The notes: generated from the sequence alone by a model not told the origin. A stretch of 64,000 bases of DNA from JBOGOC01 sp050747525 (GCA_050747525.1 JBOGOC010000093.1:1-64000), one strand, 5' to 3'. Shown: positions 8,209-19,200, numbered from the stretch's first letter. Program-made: numbers and translations.

Positions 8209-9546
8209 ATGCCCAGGCCCGATGCCAGGAAGGTCGCGCGCATTCCCGCGCGGCGCCTGAAGCCCGCGGATCCCGTCCCGGCGACGGGTCCTGTTGCTGT
8301 GGAAGATCTCAATCCGTTCCACATCGCGGTCAACCAGTTCGACACGGCGGCGAGCTACCTCAAGCTGAAGCCCTGGCTGCGCGACATCCTGGTCAGGCCC
8401 AAGCGCCAGCTCATCGTGTCGGTCCCCACGCGCATGGATGACGGCAGCTACCGCGTTTTCGAGGGGTTCCGCGTGCAGCACAGCATGGCGCGCGGCCCGG
8501 CCAAGGGGGGGATCCGGTACCACCCCAACGTCACCCTCGACGAGGTGAAGGCGCTGGCCGCCTGGATGACCTGGAAGACCGCCACGGTGGGGATCCCCTA
8601 CGGCGGGGCCAAGGGCGGAATCATCTGCAATCCAAAAGAGATGTCGTTGGGAGAGCTGGAGCGCATGACCCGCCGGTTCACCTCCGAGATCAGCATCATC
8701 ATCGGACCCGAGAAGGACATCCCCGCCCCCGACGTCTACACCAACGCGCAGACCATGGCCTGGATGATGGACACCTTCTCCATGACCCAGGGCAACACCG
8801 CCCTGGGCGTGGTCACCGGCAAGCCGCTGTCGGTGGGCGGCTCGCTGGGGCGCAACGAGGCCACGGCGCGCGGCTGCACGTACGTGATCCGCGAGGCGTG
8901 CCGGGAGAAGAAGATCCCGCTCAAGGGGGCCCGCGTGGTGGTGCAGGGCTACGGCAACGCCGGGTGCATCGCGGCGCGGCTGCTGCACGCCATGGGAGCG
9001 AAGATCATCGCCGTGTCCGACTCGCGCGGCGCCATCCTCAACACCGGCGGCATCGATCCGGCGAAGGCCGAGGAGCGCAAGCAGAAGAAGGGGACCGTGG
9101 TGGGGCTCTCCGACACGCAGAAGATCTCCAACGAGCAGCTGCTGACCACGCCGTGCGAGATCCTGGTCCCCGCGGCGCTCGAGAACCAGATCACCCAGTC
9201 CAACGCCCACCTGATCCAGGCGAAGATCGTCGCCGAGGCGGCCAACGGGCCCACCACCCCCGGCGCCGACCGCATCCTCTACAAGAACGGCATCATGGTG
9301 CTCCCCGACATCCTGGCCAACGCGGGCGGGGTGACGGTGTCGTACTTCGAGTGGGTGCAGGGCCTGCAGGCGTTCTTCTGGACCGAAGACGAGGTCAACG
9401 AGAAGCTCGAGAAGATCATGGTCCGCGCCTTCGGCGAGGTGCTGCGGCGCTCCAAGGAGTACAAGGTCGACATGCGCACGGCCGCGTACATCCTGGCCGT
9501 CGGGCGGGTCGCCGAGACCACGATGATGCGGGGCATCTACCCGTAG
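8209..9546 (+). CDS. gdhA: Glu/Leu/Phe/Val-family glutamate dehydrogenase
   Basis: This 445-residue enzyme carries out the oxidative deamination of glutamate to 2-oxoglutarate, or the reverse, with NAD(P). The dimerisation/substrate domain has the conserved HSMARGPAKGGIRYHP (K99) and PYGGAKGGI with catalytic Lys135. The Rossmann domain begins around residue 225 with VVVQGYGNAGCIAARLL, a GxGNxG nucleotide loop. The closing AEAANGPTTP and LPDILANAGGVTVSYFEW motifs are intact. The length is normal for the short hexameric class. The ATG follows a strong GAGGGAGG ribosome site with 6-7 bases spacing. The phospholipid-recycling fusion gene starts four bases after its stop. Leucine or phenylalanine dehydrogenase is less likely given the length and motif set. 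Confidence 0.92.
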   Translation: MPRPDARKVARIPARRLKPADPVPATGPVAVEDLNPFHIAVNQFDTAASYLKLKPWLRDILVRPKRQLIVSVPTRMDDGSYRVFEGFRVQHSMARGPAKGGIRYHPNVTLDEVKALAAWMTWKTATVGIPYGGAKGGIICNPKEMSLGELERMTRRFTSEISIIIGPEKDIPAPDVYTNAQTMAWMMDTFSMTQGNTALGVVTGKPLSVGGSLGRNEATARGCTYVIREACREKKIPLKGARVVVQGYGNAGCIAARLLHAMGAKIIAVSDSRGAILNTGGIDPAKAEERKQKKGTVVGLSDTQKISNEQLLTTPCEILVPAALENQITQSNAHLIQAKIVAEAANGPTTPGADRILYKNGIMVLPDILANAGGVTVSYFEWVQGLQAFFWTEDEVNEKLEKIMVRAFGEVLRRSKEYKVDMRTAAYILAVGRVAETTMMRGIYP

Positions 9547-9550
9547 CCGG

Positions 9551-12500
9551 ATGACGCGCGGTCGCGGTGGCATCGCTCCACTGCTGGCCGCGCAGTTCCT
9601 GGGCGCGTTCAACGACAACGCCTTCCGGGCGATGGTGTCGCTGGCCGCCCTGAAGCACGTCACCTCCTCCACCTCGTTGCTGGTCGCCGCGGCGGGGGCC
9701 GTCTTCGTCCTGCCCTACCTGCTCTTCTCCACCTACGCGGGGTGGCTGGCCGATCGCTTCAGCAAGCGCTCGGTCATCGTGGCCGCCAAGGCCGCCGAGA
9801 TCGGGGTGGCCGCGACGGCCGCCGCGGCGCTGCTCACCGAAGACCCGCGCCTCATGCTGGGGGTCCTCTTCCTGCTGGGGACCCAGGCGGCCTTCTTCTC
9901 CCCCGCCCGCCAGGGAATCATCCCCGAGCTGGTCGACGAGCGCGACCTGAGCCGCGCCAACGGCCTGATGGAGATGATCACTTTCGGCGCCATCCTGGCC
10001 GGTGCCTCCGCGGGAGGGCTGATGTACGCCACGTTCGGCGGGGGCTCGCTCGTGTGCGGCCTCTCCCTCGTGGCTGTGGCCGTGCTCGGCACCGCGGCCG
10101 CCACGCGCGTGCCGCGCGTCGAGGCGATGAAGGCGAGCCGTCCGTGGCGCTGGAACGTGGCAGCCGAAGTGAGAGACGACATCCGCTCGCTGCGGGGCCG
10201 GCGGCCCCTCGCGCTGGCCGTGGCCGGGGTGGCCTGGTTCTGGTTCCTGGGGATGGCCTTCCAGCTGAACGTCCTGGTGTACGCGCGCACCGTGCTGGGG
10301 CTCGACGATCGCGGGGTCACCCTGCTCAACGCGTGCGTGTCGATCGGCATCGGGCTGGGGGCGTTCCTGGCGGGGCGCGTGTCCGGGGACCGCGTGGAGC
10401 TGGGGCTGGTGCCGCTCGGCTCGATCGGGCTGGGCCTGTGCGCCATCGCCCTGGGCGCGGCCGTTTCGTGGCTCCCTCTGTCTGTGGCCGTCCACCTCGT
10501 GCTGGGGCTTTCGGCCGGCTTCTTCATCGTGCCGCTCGACGCCTACATCCAGCAGAAGGCCGAGCCGTCGGAGAGGGGGCGCCTGATCGCGGCTTCCAAT
10601 TTCCTGGCGTTCGCCGCGGTGCTGGCGGGGTCGGGGTGGATCGCCCTGACCGGCGGAGTGCTGGGATGGGGGCCCGCGGCGGTGGTCGCGGCCACCGGGG
10701 TGCTGGCGATCGCGGCCACGATCTACATCCTCAGGCTGCTCCCGGATGTCTTCCTACGGTTTCTGCTGTGGATGGCCACCCATTCGCTCTACCGCATCAC
10801 GGCGGTGGGGACCGGCCACGTCCCGCGCCGCGGCCCGGCCCTCCTGGTGTGCAACCACATCTCGTGGGTGGACGGGTTCCTGGTGGGAGCCAGCATCCAG
10901 CGACTGCCGCGCTTCCTGATGTACCGCCCCATCTACGAGACCCCCGGCATCCACTGGCTCGCGAAGCTGATGGGATGCATCCCCGTGTCTCCCTCGGACG
11001 GACGGGCGGGGGTGGCGGCCGCCCTGGAGGGCGCGCGCGAGCAGCTGCTGGCGGGCCACGTGGTGTGCATCTTCGCGGAAGGCTCCGTCTCGCGCACCGG
11101 GAACCTGCTGCCGTTCCGAAGGGGCTTCGAGACGATCGTGCGCGGCACCGGAGTGCCCATCATCCCGGTGCACCTGGACGGCGTGTGGGGGAGCATCTTC
11201 TCCTGGCAGGGTGGCCGGCTGCTGTGGAAGTGGCCGCGGCGGATCCCCTATCCCGTGACCATCAGCTTCGGGCGGCCGCTGGACACCGGCAGCGAAGCGT
11301 GGAAGGTGCGCCAGGCCGTGATGGAGCTGTCGGCCGATGCCTTCGCGCTGAGGGTGAAGAGGCAGCGGCCGCTTCACGCTCGGTTCATTCGCACCGCGCG
11401 GCGCCACCCGCGCAGCCTGTGCATGGCCGACTCGAGCGGCCTGCGGCTCCGGTACCGGCACGCTCTCTCGGGAGCGCTGGCCCTGTCCCGGCGGCTCTCA
11501 CGCACGCTGGGTCCGGACGAGACCCACGTGGGGATCGTGCTGCCGCCGTGCGTCCCCGCGGCGCTGGCCAACGTGAGTCTGATGATGGCCGGGCGCGCGC
11601 CGGTGAACCTGAACTTCACCGTTCCCCCGGCGGCGATGCGGTCGGCGGTGGAGCGCGCCGGGATCCGCACGGTTGTGACCTCTCCACGATTCCTGTCCAG
11701 GGCGAACGTCACGCTCGACTCGCTTCCGGTGCGGCTCGTGGCGGTGGAGGACCTGGCCGCCTCGGTCCCGCGATGGTCGCGCGCGCTGTGGTGGCTCGCG
11801 GCCCTGCTGCTGCCGGCGCGCGCGCTCGAGGCGCTGGTGGCGCGCCCCGGCATGCACGAGCTGGCCACCATCATCTTCTCTTCGGGAAGCACTGCGGAGC
11901 CCAAGGGGGTGATGCTCAGCCATCACAACCTGGTGTCGAACCTCGAAGGGATGCAGCAGGTCTTCGACATCTCCACGCGGGATCGGATGATCGGGGTGCT
12001 GCCGTTCTTCCATTCCTTCGGCTTCACCGCCACGCTGTGGCTGCCGCTGAGCACCGGGATGGGCGTCGTCTACCATCCCAATCCCCTCGACGCCCGGCGC
12101 ATCGGAGAGCTGTGCGCGTCGCACCGGGTGACGTTCCTGTTGGCCACCCCCACCTTCCTGCAGGCGTATCTGCGACGATGCAGCCGGGATCAGCTCGCGA
12201 CCCTGCGCTACGCGGTGGTGGGGGCGGAGAAGCTCAAGGAGTCTCTGGCGCGCGCCTTCGAGGAAGCTTTCGGGGTGGAGCCGCTGGAAGGATACGGCGC
12301 GACCGAGCTGTCCCCCGCGGCCACCATGAGCCTCCCCGACGTGGAGGAGCCCGGCAATCGCCAGACGGGCCACAAGCCGGGATCCATAGGACAGCCGCTT
12401 CCGGGGATGGCCGCGCGGGTGGTGGACCCGGACACAGGGCAGGAGGTGCCGGTCGGCCAGGAAGGGCTCCTGCTGATCCGTGGCGCCAGCGTCATGATGG

Positions 12501-12946
12501 GATACCTGGGAGATCCGCAGGGGACGGCGGAGGTCATGCGGGACGGCTGGTACGTGACCGGAGACATCGCGCGCTTCGACCGGGACGGATTCCTCACCCT
12601 GACCGATCGTCTGTCCCGATTCGCCAAGATCGGGGGCGAGATGATCCCGCTGGGGGCCGTGGAGGAGGCGGTCCAGTCGGTGCTCGGAGAGGGCGGGGAA
12701 CGATGCGCCGTGACGTCGATCCCCGACGCGTCCCGGGGCGAGCGGCTGGTGGTGCTGCACACGGCGGCGGATCTCGATCCGGCCGGCGTGATCGAGGCGC
12801 TGGGCGAGGCCGGCCTTCCGGCGCTCTGGATACCGGCGCGGGAAGCCTTCCATCGCGTGGACGGGATCCCGGTGCTGGGGACGGGCAAGGTGGACCTGCG
12901 TGCCGTGAAGGCGATGGCGCTGGAACGGGAGGGAGTGACAACATGA
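9551..12946 (+). CDS. aas: LplT-PlsC-Aas fusion: lysophospholipid flippase / acyltransferase / acyl-ACP synthetase
   Basis: This is a three-domain protein of 1131 residues. Residues 1 to about 405 form an MFS transporter of the LplT type (start FLGAFNDNAFR, the lysophospholipid flippase signature). Residues 415-610 form a PlsC-type acyltransferase with the catalytic NHISWVD (H436, D441) and FAEGSVSRTG substrate motif. Residues 625-1131 form an AMP-forming ligase with P-loop FSSGSTAEPKG (about 775-786), YGATELSP, the GWYVTGDIARFD hinge and the C-terminal GTGKVDLRAVK lysine. Together they would bring lysophospholipid into the cytoplasm, activate a fatty acid and re-acylate it. E. coli uses separate LplT and Aas genes; the full fusion is known from other bacteria. 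It is four bases downstream of gdhA. Confidence 0.9.
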   Translation: MTRGRGGIAPLLAAQFLGAFNDNAFRAMVSLAALKHVTSSTSLLVAAAGAVFVLPYLLFSTYAGWLADRFSKRSVIVAAKAAEIGVAATAAAALLTEDPRLMLGVLFLLGTQAAFFSPARQGIIPELVDERDLSRANGLMEMITFGAILAGASAGGLMYATFGGGSLVCGLSLVAVAVLGTAAATRVPRVEAMKASRPWRWNVAAEVRDDIRSLRGRRPLALAVAGVAWFWFLGMAFQLNVLVYARTVLGLDDRGVTLLNACVSIGIGLGAFLAGRVSGDRVELGLVPLGSIGLGLCAIALGAAVSWLPLSVAVHLVLGLSAGFFIVPLDAYIQQKAEPSERGRLIAASNFLAFAAVLAGSGWIALTGGVLGWGPAAVVAATGVLAIAATIYILRLLPDVFLRFLLWMATHSLYRITAVGTGHVPRRGPALLVCNHISWVDGFLVGASIQRLPRFLMYRPIYETPGIHWLAKLMGCIPVSPSDGRAGVAAALEGAREQLLAGHVVCIFAEGSVSRTGNLLPFRRGFETIVRGTGVPIIPVHLDGVWGSIFSWQGGRLLWKWPRRIPYPVTISFGRPLDTGSEAWKVRQAVMELSADAFALRVKRQRPLHARFIRTARRHPRSLCMADSSGLRLRYRHALSGALALSRRLSRTLGPDETHVGIVLPPCVPAALANVSLMMAGRAPVNLNFTVPPAAMRSAVERAGIRTVVTSPRFLSRANVTLDSLPVRLVAVEDLAASVPRWSRALWWLAALLLPARALEALVARPGMHELATIIFSSGSTAEPKGVMLSHHNLVSNLEGMQQVFDISTRDRMIGVLPFFHSFGFTATLWLPLSTGMGVVYHPNPLDARRIGELCASHRVTFLLATPTFLQAYLRRCSRDQLATLRYAVVGAEKLKESLARAFEEAFGVEPLEGYGATELSPAATMSLPDVEEPGNRQTGHKPGSIGQPLPGMAARVVDPDTGQEVPVGQEGLLLIRGASVMMGYLGDPQGTAEVMRDGWYVTGDIARFDRDGFLTLTDRLSRFAKIGGEMIPLGAVEEAVQSVLGEGGERCAVTSIPDASRGERLVVLHTAADLDPAGVIEALGEAGLPALWIPAREAFHRVDGIPVLGTGKVDLRAVKAMALEREGVTT

Positions 12947-12989
12947 ACGGACCGGCCGGTCTTCAACGCCTCATCACAAGGAGCGGCCT

Positions 12990-13433
12990 ATGAAGTTCAG
13001 GACCCTGCTGGTGGCTGGCGCTCTTGCGGTTCTCCCGGTGTTCGCGGCTCCGCCGCTTCCCCAGCCGACCCCTTCCGTGGAGCTGCCGGCGGACATGGCC
13101 CGCGTGCTGACGGACTACGAGACCGCCTGGGGAGCCAAGGACATCAAGGCGCTGGCGGCCCTGTTCACGGAAGACGGCTTCGTCCTCATGAACGGCTCGC
13201 CGGCGGCCCGGGGACGCGGCGCCATCGAGAAGGCGTACACCGGCATGGGCGGGCCGCTCTCCCTGCGGGCGTTCGCCCACGGGGCGCAAGGTGACATCGG
13301 CTACATCCTCGGGGGATACGCGGAGAAGAAAGGGGATCCCGACGTCGGCAAGTTCACGCTCACGCTGCGCAAGGTCAACGGCAAGTGGCTCATCATGTCG
13401 GACATGGACAACGCCAACAGCCGGCCACGGTGA
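12990..13433 (+). CDS. Secreted DUF4440 / SnoaL-like (NTF2 fold) protein
   Basis: This 147-residue protein has a cleavable signal peptide (residues 1-19, ending AVLPVFAAP). It then has one NTF2-like domain with the family pattern LTDYETAWGAKDIKALAALFTEDG, GxGAIEKAY and a C-terminal WLIMSDMDN strand. The fold is used by isomerases, cyclases and binding proteins, and no catalytic residues identify a reaction. The ATG has a good AAGGAG site 7 bases upstream. Its stop overlaps the GTG of the SulP gene (GTGA), suggesting co-translation. Confidence 0.75.
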   Translation: MKFRTLLVAGALAVLPVFAAPPLPQPTPSVELPADMARVLTDYETAWGAKDIKALAALFTEDGFVLMNGSPAARGRGAIEKAYTGMGGPLSLRAFAHGAQGDIGYILGGYAEKKGDPDVGKFTLTLRKVNGKWLIMSDMDNANSRPR

Positions 13434-15145
13434 GCGACACTCCCCCATCACGGGAATTCGAGCCCAAGCTCGTCACGGTGCTGCGCGAAGGCTACTCGCT
13501 GCGCCAGCTGCAGCAGGACGCGCTGGCCGGCGTGGTGGTGGGGATTGTGGCGCTGCCCCTGGCCATCGCCTTCGCGATCGCCTCCGGAGTGCGTCCGGAG
13601 CAGGGGCTGGCCACGGCCATCGTGGCCGGCGTGCTGGTCTCGGCGCTGGGGGGAACCCGCGTGCAGATCGCGGGCCCCACCGGCGCTTTCGTCGTGATCG
13701 TCTACGGCGTGGTGCAGCGGTTCGGCTACGACGGGCTGGCGCTGGCCACCTTCATGGCCGGCATCCTGCTGGTGGTGATGGGGGTGGCCCGGTTCGGGGC
13801 GGTCATCCGGTTCATCCCCTATCCGGTGACGGTGGGGTTCACCAGCGGCATCGCGCTCATCATCGCGGCCGGTCAGTTCCACGATGCCCTGGGCCTGACC
13901 GTCGGGCCGCCGCCGGTCCAGTTCCTTCCCCGGCTGGCCTCCATCGCGCGGGGAGCGGGGACCGTCAATGTCTGGGCCCTGGGCCTGTGCGCGGGGACGA
14001 TACTTCTGATCCGGCTCTGGCCACGCGTGTCGACCCGCGTTCCCGGGCCTCTGGTGGCCCTGGTCGCCTCCACGGCGCTGGTGCGATGGCTGGCCATACC
14101 CGTGGAGACGATCGGATCACGTTTCGGAGAGATTTCCACGCGGCTCCCCGCCCCGCACCTTCCCGATGTCAGCTGGGAGAGCCTCTCCGCGCTGGGCTCT
14201 TCGGCGATCGCGATCGCGCTGCTGGGGGGAATCGAGTCTCTGCTGAGCGCCGTGGTGGCCGACGGGATGACCGGCCGGCAGCATCGGTCGAACGTGGAGC
14301 TGGTGGCGCAGGGGATCGCCAACATGGCGTCGCCCATCTTCGGCGGCATCCCGGCCACGGGCGCCATCGCCCGCACGGCCACGAACGTGCGGAACGGCGG
14401 GCGCACGCCGATCGCCGGAATCGTGCATTCCGTCACGCTGCTGGTGCTGCTGATCTTCGCGGCCCCCTGGGCCGGCCTGATCCCGCTGGCCACGCTGGCC
14501 GGCATCCTGCTGGTGGTCGCCTACACCATGAGCGAGTGGCATCTGTTCGTGGGGCTGCTGCGAGGACCGCGCAGCGACGTGGCGGTGCTGCTCACCACGT
14601 TTCTCCTGACGGTGCTGGTGGATCTCGCCGTGGCGATCCAGGCCGGCGTGGTGATGGCGGCCCTGCTGCTGATGAGGCGGCTGGCCGAGGTGACGCAGGT
14701 GCGCTCGCTCACCGAGCAGCTGCGCCGCGACGAGACGATGCCGGACGAGGCCGAGGGGCCGCACGTCGATCTGCCCGCGGGCGTGGAGGTGTTCGAGATC
14801 AACGGGGCGTTCGTTTTCGGGGCGACGCAGAAGTTCAGCCAGACCATCGCCACGATGAAGCGGAAGCCCCGGGTGATGATCCTCCGCATGCAGAACGTAT
14901 TGACCATCGACGCGACGGGGCTTCGAGGCCTGGAGGAGGTACAGGTCCGGCTGGATCGCCAGGGGACCACGCTGCTGCTCACGTCCGTCCGTCCGGAGGC
15001 GCTCGAGGCGATCGAGCGGTCGGGGCTGCTGAAGAAGATCGGCCCGCACCACGTGGTCCCCAGCTATGCTGAAGCGGTCGCGCTGGCGCGCTCCCTGATA
15101 GCCGGGGACGCCGCCCGCGCGGCGGACCACGAAGGAGCTCCATGA
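13430..15145 (+). CDS. SulP family anion transporter with STAS domain
   Basis: This 571-residue membrane protein of the SLC26/SulP family has an N-terminal transmembrane domain of 14 half-helix type with GVVVGIVALPLAIAFAIASG and the GxRVQIAGPTGAFVV core, FGGIPATGAIARTATN near residue 310, and a cytosolic STAS domain (about 450-555) with VLTIDATGLRGLEE. The family moves sulfate, bicarbonate or other anions; substrate cannot be assigned here. I chose the GTG at 13430, which overlaps the previous stop by four bases, over an upstream ATG inside that gene. The stop overlaps the DUF2235 start (ATGA). Confidence 0.88.
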   Translation: MSDTPPSREFEPKLVTVLREGYSLRQLQQDALAGVVVGIVALPLAIAFAIASGVRPEQGLATAIVAGVLVSALGGTRVQIAGPTGAFVVIVYGVVQRFGYDGLALATFMAGILLVVMGVARFGAVIRFIPYPVTVGFTSGIALIIAAGQFHDALGLTVGPPPVQFLPRLASIARGAGTVNVWALGLCAGTILLIRLWPRVSTRVPGPLVALVASTALVRWLAIPVETIGSRFGEISTRLPAPHLPDVSWESLSALGSSAIAIALLGGIESLLSAVVADGMTGRQHRSNVELVAQGIANMASPIFGGIPATGAIARTATNVRNGGRTPIAGIVHSVTLLVLLIFAAPWAGLIPLATLAGILLVVAYTMSEWHLFVGLLRGPRSDVAVLLTTFLLTVLVDLAVAIQAGVVMAALLLMRRLAEVTQVRSLTEQLRRDETMPDEAEGPHVDLPAGVEVFEINGAFVFGATQKFSQTIATMKRKPRVMILRMQNVLTIDATGLRGLEEVQVRLDRQGTTLLLTSVRPEALEAIERSGLLKKIGPHHVVPSYAEAVALARSLIAGDAARAADHEGAP

Positions 15146-16215
15146 AACGGATCGTCATCTGCTCCGACGGCACGTGGAACGTCCCCGATCAGACCGACCG
15201 GGGCGAGCGCCGGCCCAGCAACGTGGTGCACATCAACCGCGCCATCGCGCAGGCCTCTTCTGACGGGACGTCCCAGATCGTCTTCTACGATCCGGGAGTG
15301 GGGACGGCGTGGGGGCTGGATCGCCTGGTGGGGGGCGCCTTCGGGACGGGGCTCTCGCGCAACGTGGAGGACGGCTACCGGTTCCTCGTGGACAACCATG
15401 CGCCCTCCGACGAGATCTATCTGTTCGGCTTCAGCCGCGGCGCTTACACGGTGCGCAGCATTGTGGGGCTCATCCGCAAGTGCGGCCTGCTGCACAAGAC
15501 CAGCGTGGCCCGCTTTCCCGAGGCCTACGCGCTCTACCGCGACGGCAAGGTCGCGCCCGACGCGCCGAAGGCCCTGCGCTTCCGCCGCGATCACGCGCGG
15601 GAGGTGACGGTGCGCTTCCTGGGGGTGTGGGACACAGTGGGCTCGCTGGGAGTCCCGGGCATGCTCGGCTTTCTCTCGCGGCATCATCAGTTCCACGACG
15701 TGACGCTCACCCGCATCGTCGAGCGGGCATGCCACGCGGTGGCCATCGACGAGCATCGCAAGTGGTTCATGCCGTCCCTGTGGAATGCCCAGAACGTCCC
15801 GGGGCAGATCGTCGAGCAGGTGTGGTTCGCGGGGGCGCATACCAACGTGGGGGGCGGGTACGAGGACACCGGACTGTCGGACATCGCCTTCCTCTGGATG
15901 AAGGGGAAGGCCGAGGAGGCCGGGCTGGCGTTCGACGCGGACTACGTCCGGGCCAACATCCATCCCGACCCGCTCGGGGCGATCCGCGACTCCAGAAAGG
16001 GGCTCTACCGCCTCATTCCCGTGCAGCTGCGCCCCATCGGCGAGCAGCCGGCGGGCCATGAAGCGATACACGCCAGCGTGTACGAGAGGGGACGCAAGGA
16101 CTCGGACTACAGGCCGCCCAACCTGATGACCTTCCTGGCCCGCACCGGCGGCACGCTGGAAGAGGAAGGTCGCGTGGCGGTGGCACGGGGTCATGATGGA
16201 GGGAGAGAAGCGTGA
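15142..16215 (+). CDS. DUF2235 alpha/beta-hydrolase-like protein
   Basis: This 357-residue cytosolic protein opens with the hallmark KRIVICSDGTWNVPDQ and carries GFSRGAYTVRS, a GxSxG nucleophile elbow, followed by VWDTVGSLG and WFAGAHTNVGGGY. This is the DUF2235 domain, shared with the T6SS phospholipases of the Tle1 type. There are no T6SS genes nearby and no signal peptide, so a household hydrolase (esterase or phospholipase) is more likely than an effector. It is coupled by four-base overlaps to SulP upstream and to the S9 peptidase fusion downstream. Confidence 0.85.
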   Translation: MKRIVICSDGTWNVPDQTDRGERRPSNVVHINRAIAQASSDGTSQIVFYDPGVGTAWGLDRLVGGAFGTGLSRNVEDGYRFLVDNHAPSDEIYLFGFSRGAYTVRSIVGLIRKCGLLHKTSVARFPEAYALYRDGKVAPDAPKALRFRRDHAREVTVRFLGVWDTVGSLGVPGMLGFLSRHHQFHDVTLTRIVERACHAVAIDEHRKWFMPSLWNAQNVPGQIVEQVWFAGAHTNVGGGYEDTGLSDIAFLWMKGKAEEAGLAFDADYVRANIHPDPLGAIRDSRKGLYRLIPVQLRPIGEQPAGHEAIHASVYERGRKDSDYRPPNLMTFLARTGGTLEEEGRVAVARGHDGGREA

Positions 16216-19200
16216 GGAGACGGCGGGTGATGGCTCCGGTGGCTGCGGCCTGCGCCGCCCTGGCCGCGTTCGTGATGGCAGGCACGGGGGAGGATCCTCT
16301 TGAGCGCTCGGTGGCGGCGATGGCCAGGATCGGGTCGACGCGCTCTCCGAGCTTCTCGCCCGACGGCCGCACACTGGCGATGGTCTCGGACATGGCGGGG
16401 GTGCCGCAGGTCTGGACGGTTCCGGTCGCCGGCGGCTGGCCCACGCAGGTCACGGCGCTGGAAGATCCCGTGGGCGGTGTCGCCTGGTCGCCGGCGGGTG
16501 ACTGGCTGGCGTTGTCGGTGGCTCCCGGCGGCGGGATGAACTCGCAGGTGTTCGTGATGCGCCCCGACGGCACCGGCCTGCGCCGGCTGACCCCCGGCGG
16601 GAAGGACAACAACTGGCTGAGCGGATGGACCCACGATGGCCGGTCGCTCGTCGTGGCCTCCAACCGGGACGACCCCGGGGCGATGAGCCCCTACCTGGTG
16701 GATCCTGCCGCCGGAACGATGCGCCTGGCCGCCCGCAACCGCGGCATCGGCTCTCTCACGGATGTCTCGCGCGACGGGAAGCGCGCGGTGCTGTACCGGA
16801 TGCGCAGCCGCGGCGACGACGACCTGTTTCTCGTCTCCCTGAGCGCAACGGGGCCCTCGACGGACGAGGTGCTCCTGACCCGGCACGAGCCGCCCGGCCA
16901 GTTCGAAGGGGGCCTCTTCTCTCCGGATGGGCGAACGATCTACCTGGCTTCCAACAAGGACCGCGACCTCATGGCGTTCGCGCGCGTGCGCCTCGATGCG
17001 CAGGGGAAGCCGGGCCCCATCGAGGTGATCGCGGCCCGCGACGACGCCGAGCTGGAGGAGGTCACGCTGGCGGATGACGGCTCGGTCGCGGCGCTGCTGT
17101 GGAACGCCTCGGGCTCGAGCGAGCTGGCCTTCGTGGATCTGAAGACCGGCCGCATGCAGCCGGCGCCGCCGGCCCCCGCCGAGATCGTGTCGGAGATGAC
17201 CTTCTCAAGAGACGCCCGCCTGCTGGCGTTCTCCGCCTCGGGCGCGGCGGCCCCCACGGACGTCTGGGTGCTCGATCGCGGCACCGGGAAGTACCGTCAG
17301 ATCAGCCGCAGCCCTCATGCCGGCGTGGAGCTCGACTCCCTGGTGCGGCCCGAGCTGGTGCGCTTCGCGGCCCACGATGGGGTCACTCTGACCGGGTGGC
17401 TCTACCGGCCGCGCCTGTCCGCCGGCTCCGCCCCCTCGGGCCCGATGGTCCTGAGCTTCCACGGGGGGCCCGAGGGGCAGGAGCGGCCTCGCTTCAGCAG
17501 CACCTACCAGGCCCTCCTGTCGCGCGGCATCGCGGTGCTGGCGCCCAACGTGCGGGGCTCCTCGGGATTCGGCAAGAAGTTCATGAACCTGGACAACGGC
17601 GCGCTGCGGGCCGACGGGGTGCGCGACATCGAAGCCTGCGTCGCGTTCGCCGTGAAGTCGGGGAACGCGGACCCGAAGCGCCTCGGCATCATGGGGGGAT
17701 CGTACGGGGGCTACATGGTGATGGCGGGCCTCACCCGCTATCCGGACATGTTCGCCGCGGGGGCCAACCTGTTCGGCGTGGTGAACTTCGAGACCTTCTT
17801 CGCCCACACCGAGCCCTGGATGGCCGCCATCTCCACCGTGGAGTACGGCGACCCCAACACGCAGGCCGCGCTGCTGCGCGAGCTGTCTCCCATCCACGCG
17901 ATCGACAGGGTGAAGGCGCCCACCATCGTCCTGCACGGCGCCAACGACACCAACGTCCCGGTGGTGGAAGCCGAGCAGGTGGTGGAGAATCTGAAGCGGC
18001 GCGGCGTGCCGGTGGAGTACGTCCTGTTCCCCGATGAAGGGCACGGATGGCGCAAGATGCCCAACAGGGTCCGGTCCGCCACGGCCATCGTGGGCTGGTT
18101 CGAGACGCACCTGAAGCCCGGTGAGACGGGAGACGAGATGGGCGCGATCGCGGAAGACTACGTCCGGCTGGTGCTGGCGGTCGGGCAGCACGACGCCGAT
18201 TACGTGGATGCCTACTACGGGCCGCCGGCGTGGAAAGCCGAGGCCGAGGCGGAGAAGGCTCCTCTGGCCGAGCTGAAGCGCCGGGCGCAGGATCTCCTGG
18301 ATCGAGTGAAGGCGACCGCGCCGGCCGGGGACGAGCCGTCCGCGCTGCGGTACACCTTCCTGACGAAGCAGCTGCAGTCGCTCTCGGCGCGCCTGCGGAT
18401 GCTGGAAGGGGAGAAGCTCTCCTTCGACGAGGAGTCGCGGGCGCTCTACGACACCGTCGCCCCCCGCCGCACCGAAGAGCGCTTCCAGGCCACCATCGCC
18501 CGCCTCGACGCCCTGCTCCCGGGAGAGGGTCCCACCGCCGACCGCTACCAACGATGGCGTGAGGGCTTCGTCATCCCGGCGGACCGATTGGACGGAGTGT
18601 TCAGGGCGGCGGTGAAGGCCTGCCAGGATCGCACGCGCCGCCACATCGACCTGCCCCCGGAGGAGAGCTTCACCATCGAGTACGTGAAGGACAAGCCGTG
18701 GAGCGGCTACAACTGGTACCAGGGTAGCCTCAAGAGCCTCATCCAGATCAACGTCAGCCTCCCCATCTTCGCGGACCGGGCCCTCGACCTGGCGTGCCAC
18801 GAGGGGTATCCGGGGCACCACGTGTACAACATGATGCTCGAGCAGCAGCTGGTGCGCGGGCGCGGCTGGATGGAGTTCACGGTCTACCCGCTGTTCAGCC
18901 CCATGTCTCTGATCGCCGAAGGGAGCGCCAATCACGGCATCGACATGGCGTTCCCGGGCGCCGAGCGCGCGAAGTTCGAGCGCGAGGTGGTCTTTCCGCT
19001 GGCCGGGCTCGACCCCGCCCGGGTGGAGCAGTTCGACGCGGTGCAGGACGTGATCCACGAGCTGGATCACGCCGGCAACGAGGCCGCGCGGCGCTACCTG
19101 GACGGCGCGATCGACGCGGCAGAGGCGTCGCGGTGGCTGCAGCGCTACGCGCTGATGTCGAAGGCCAGCGCCGACCAGCGCGTCCGGTTCATCGATCGCT

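Noticed and set aside
8033..8260. Short plus-strand frame in the spacer before gdhA
   Set aside because: No ribosome site and it overlaps the gdhA start, where the true frame has a strong one.
7771..9672. Minus-strand frame of 633 codons across glutamate dehydrogenase
   Set aside because: Antisense to gdhA over its whole length, repetitive His/Leu/Gly composition and no recognisable domain.
9742..12993. Plus-strand frame of 1083 codons overlapping the LplT-PlsC-Aas gene
   Set aside because: Same strand but another frame, with Gly/Arg/Ala-rich low-complexity sequence; the other frame contains all motifs.
15142..16215. Type VI secretion phospholipase effector
   Set aside because: DUF2235 is shared with Tle1 effectors, but no VgrG, PAAR, immunity or other T6SS gene is near.
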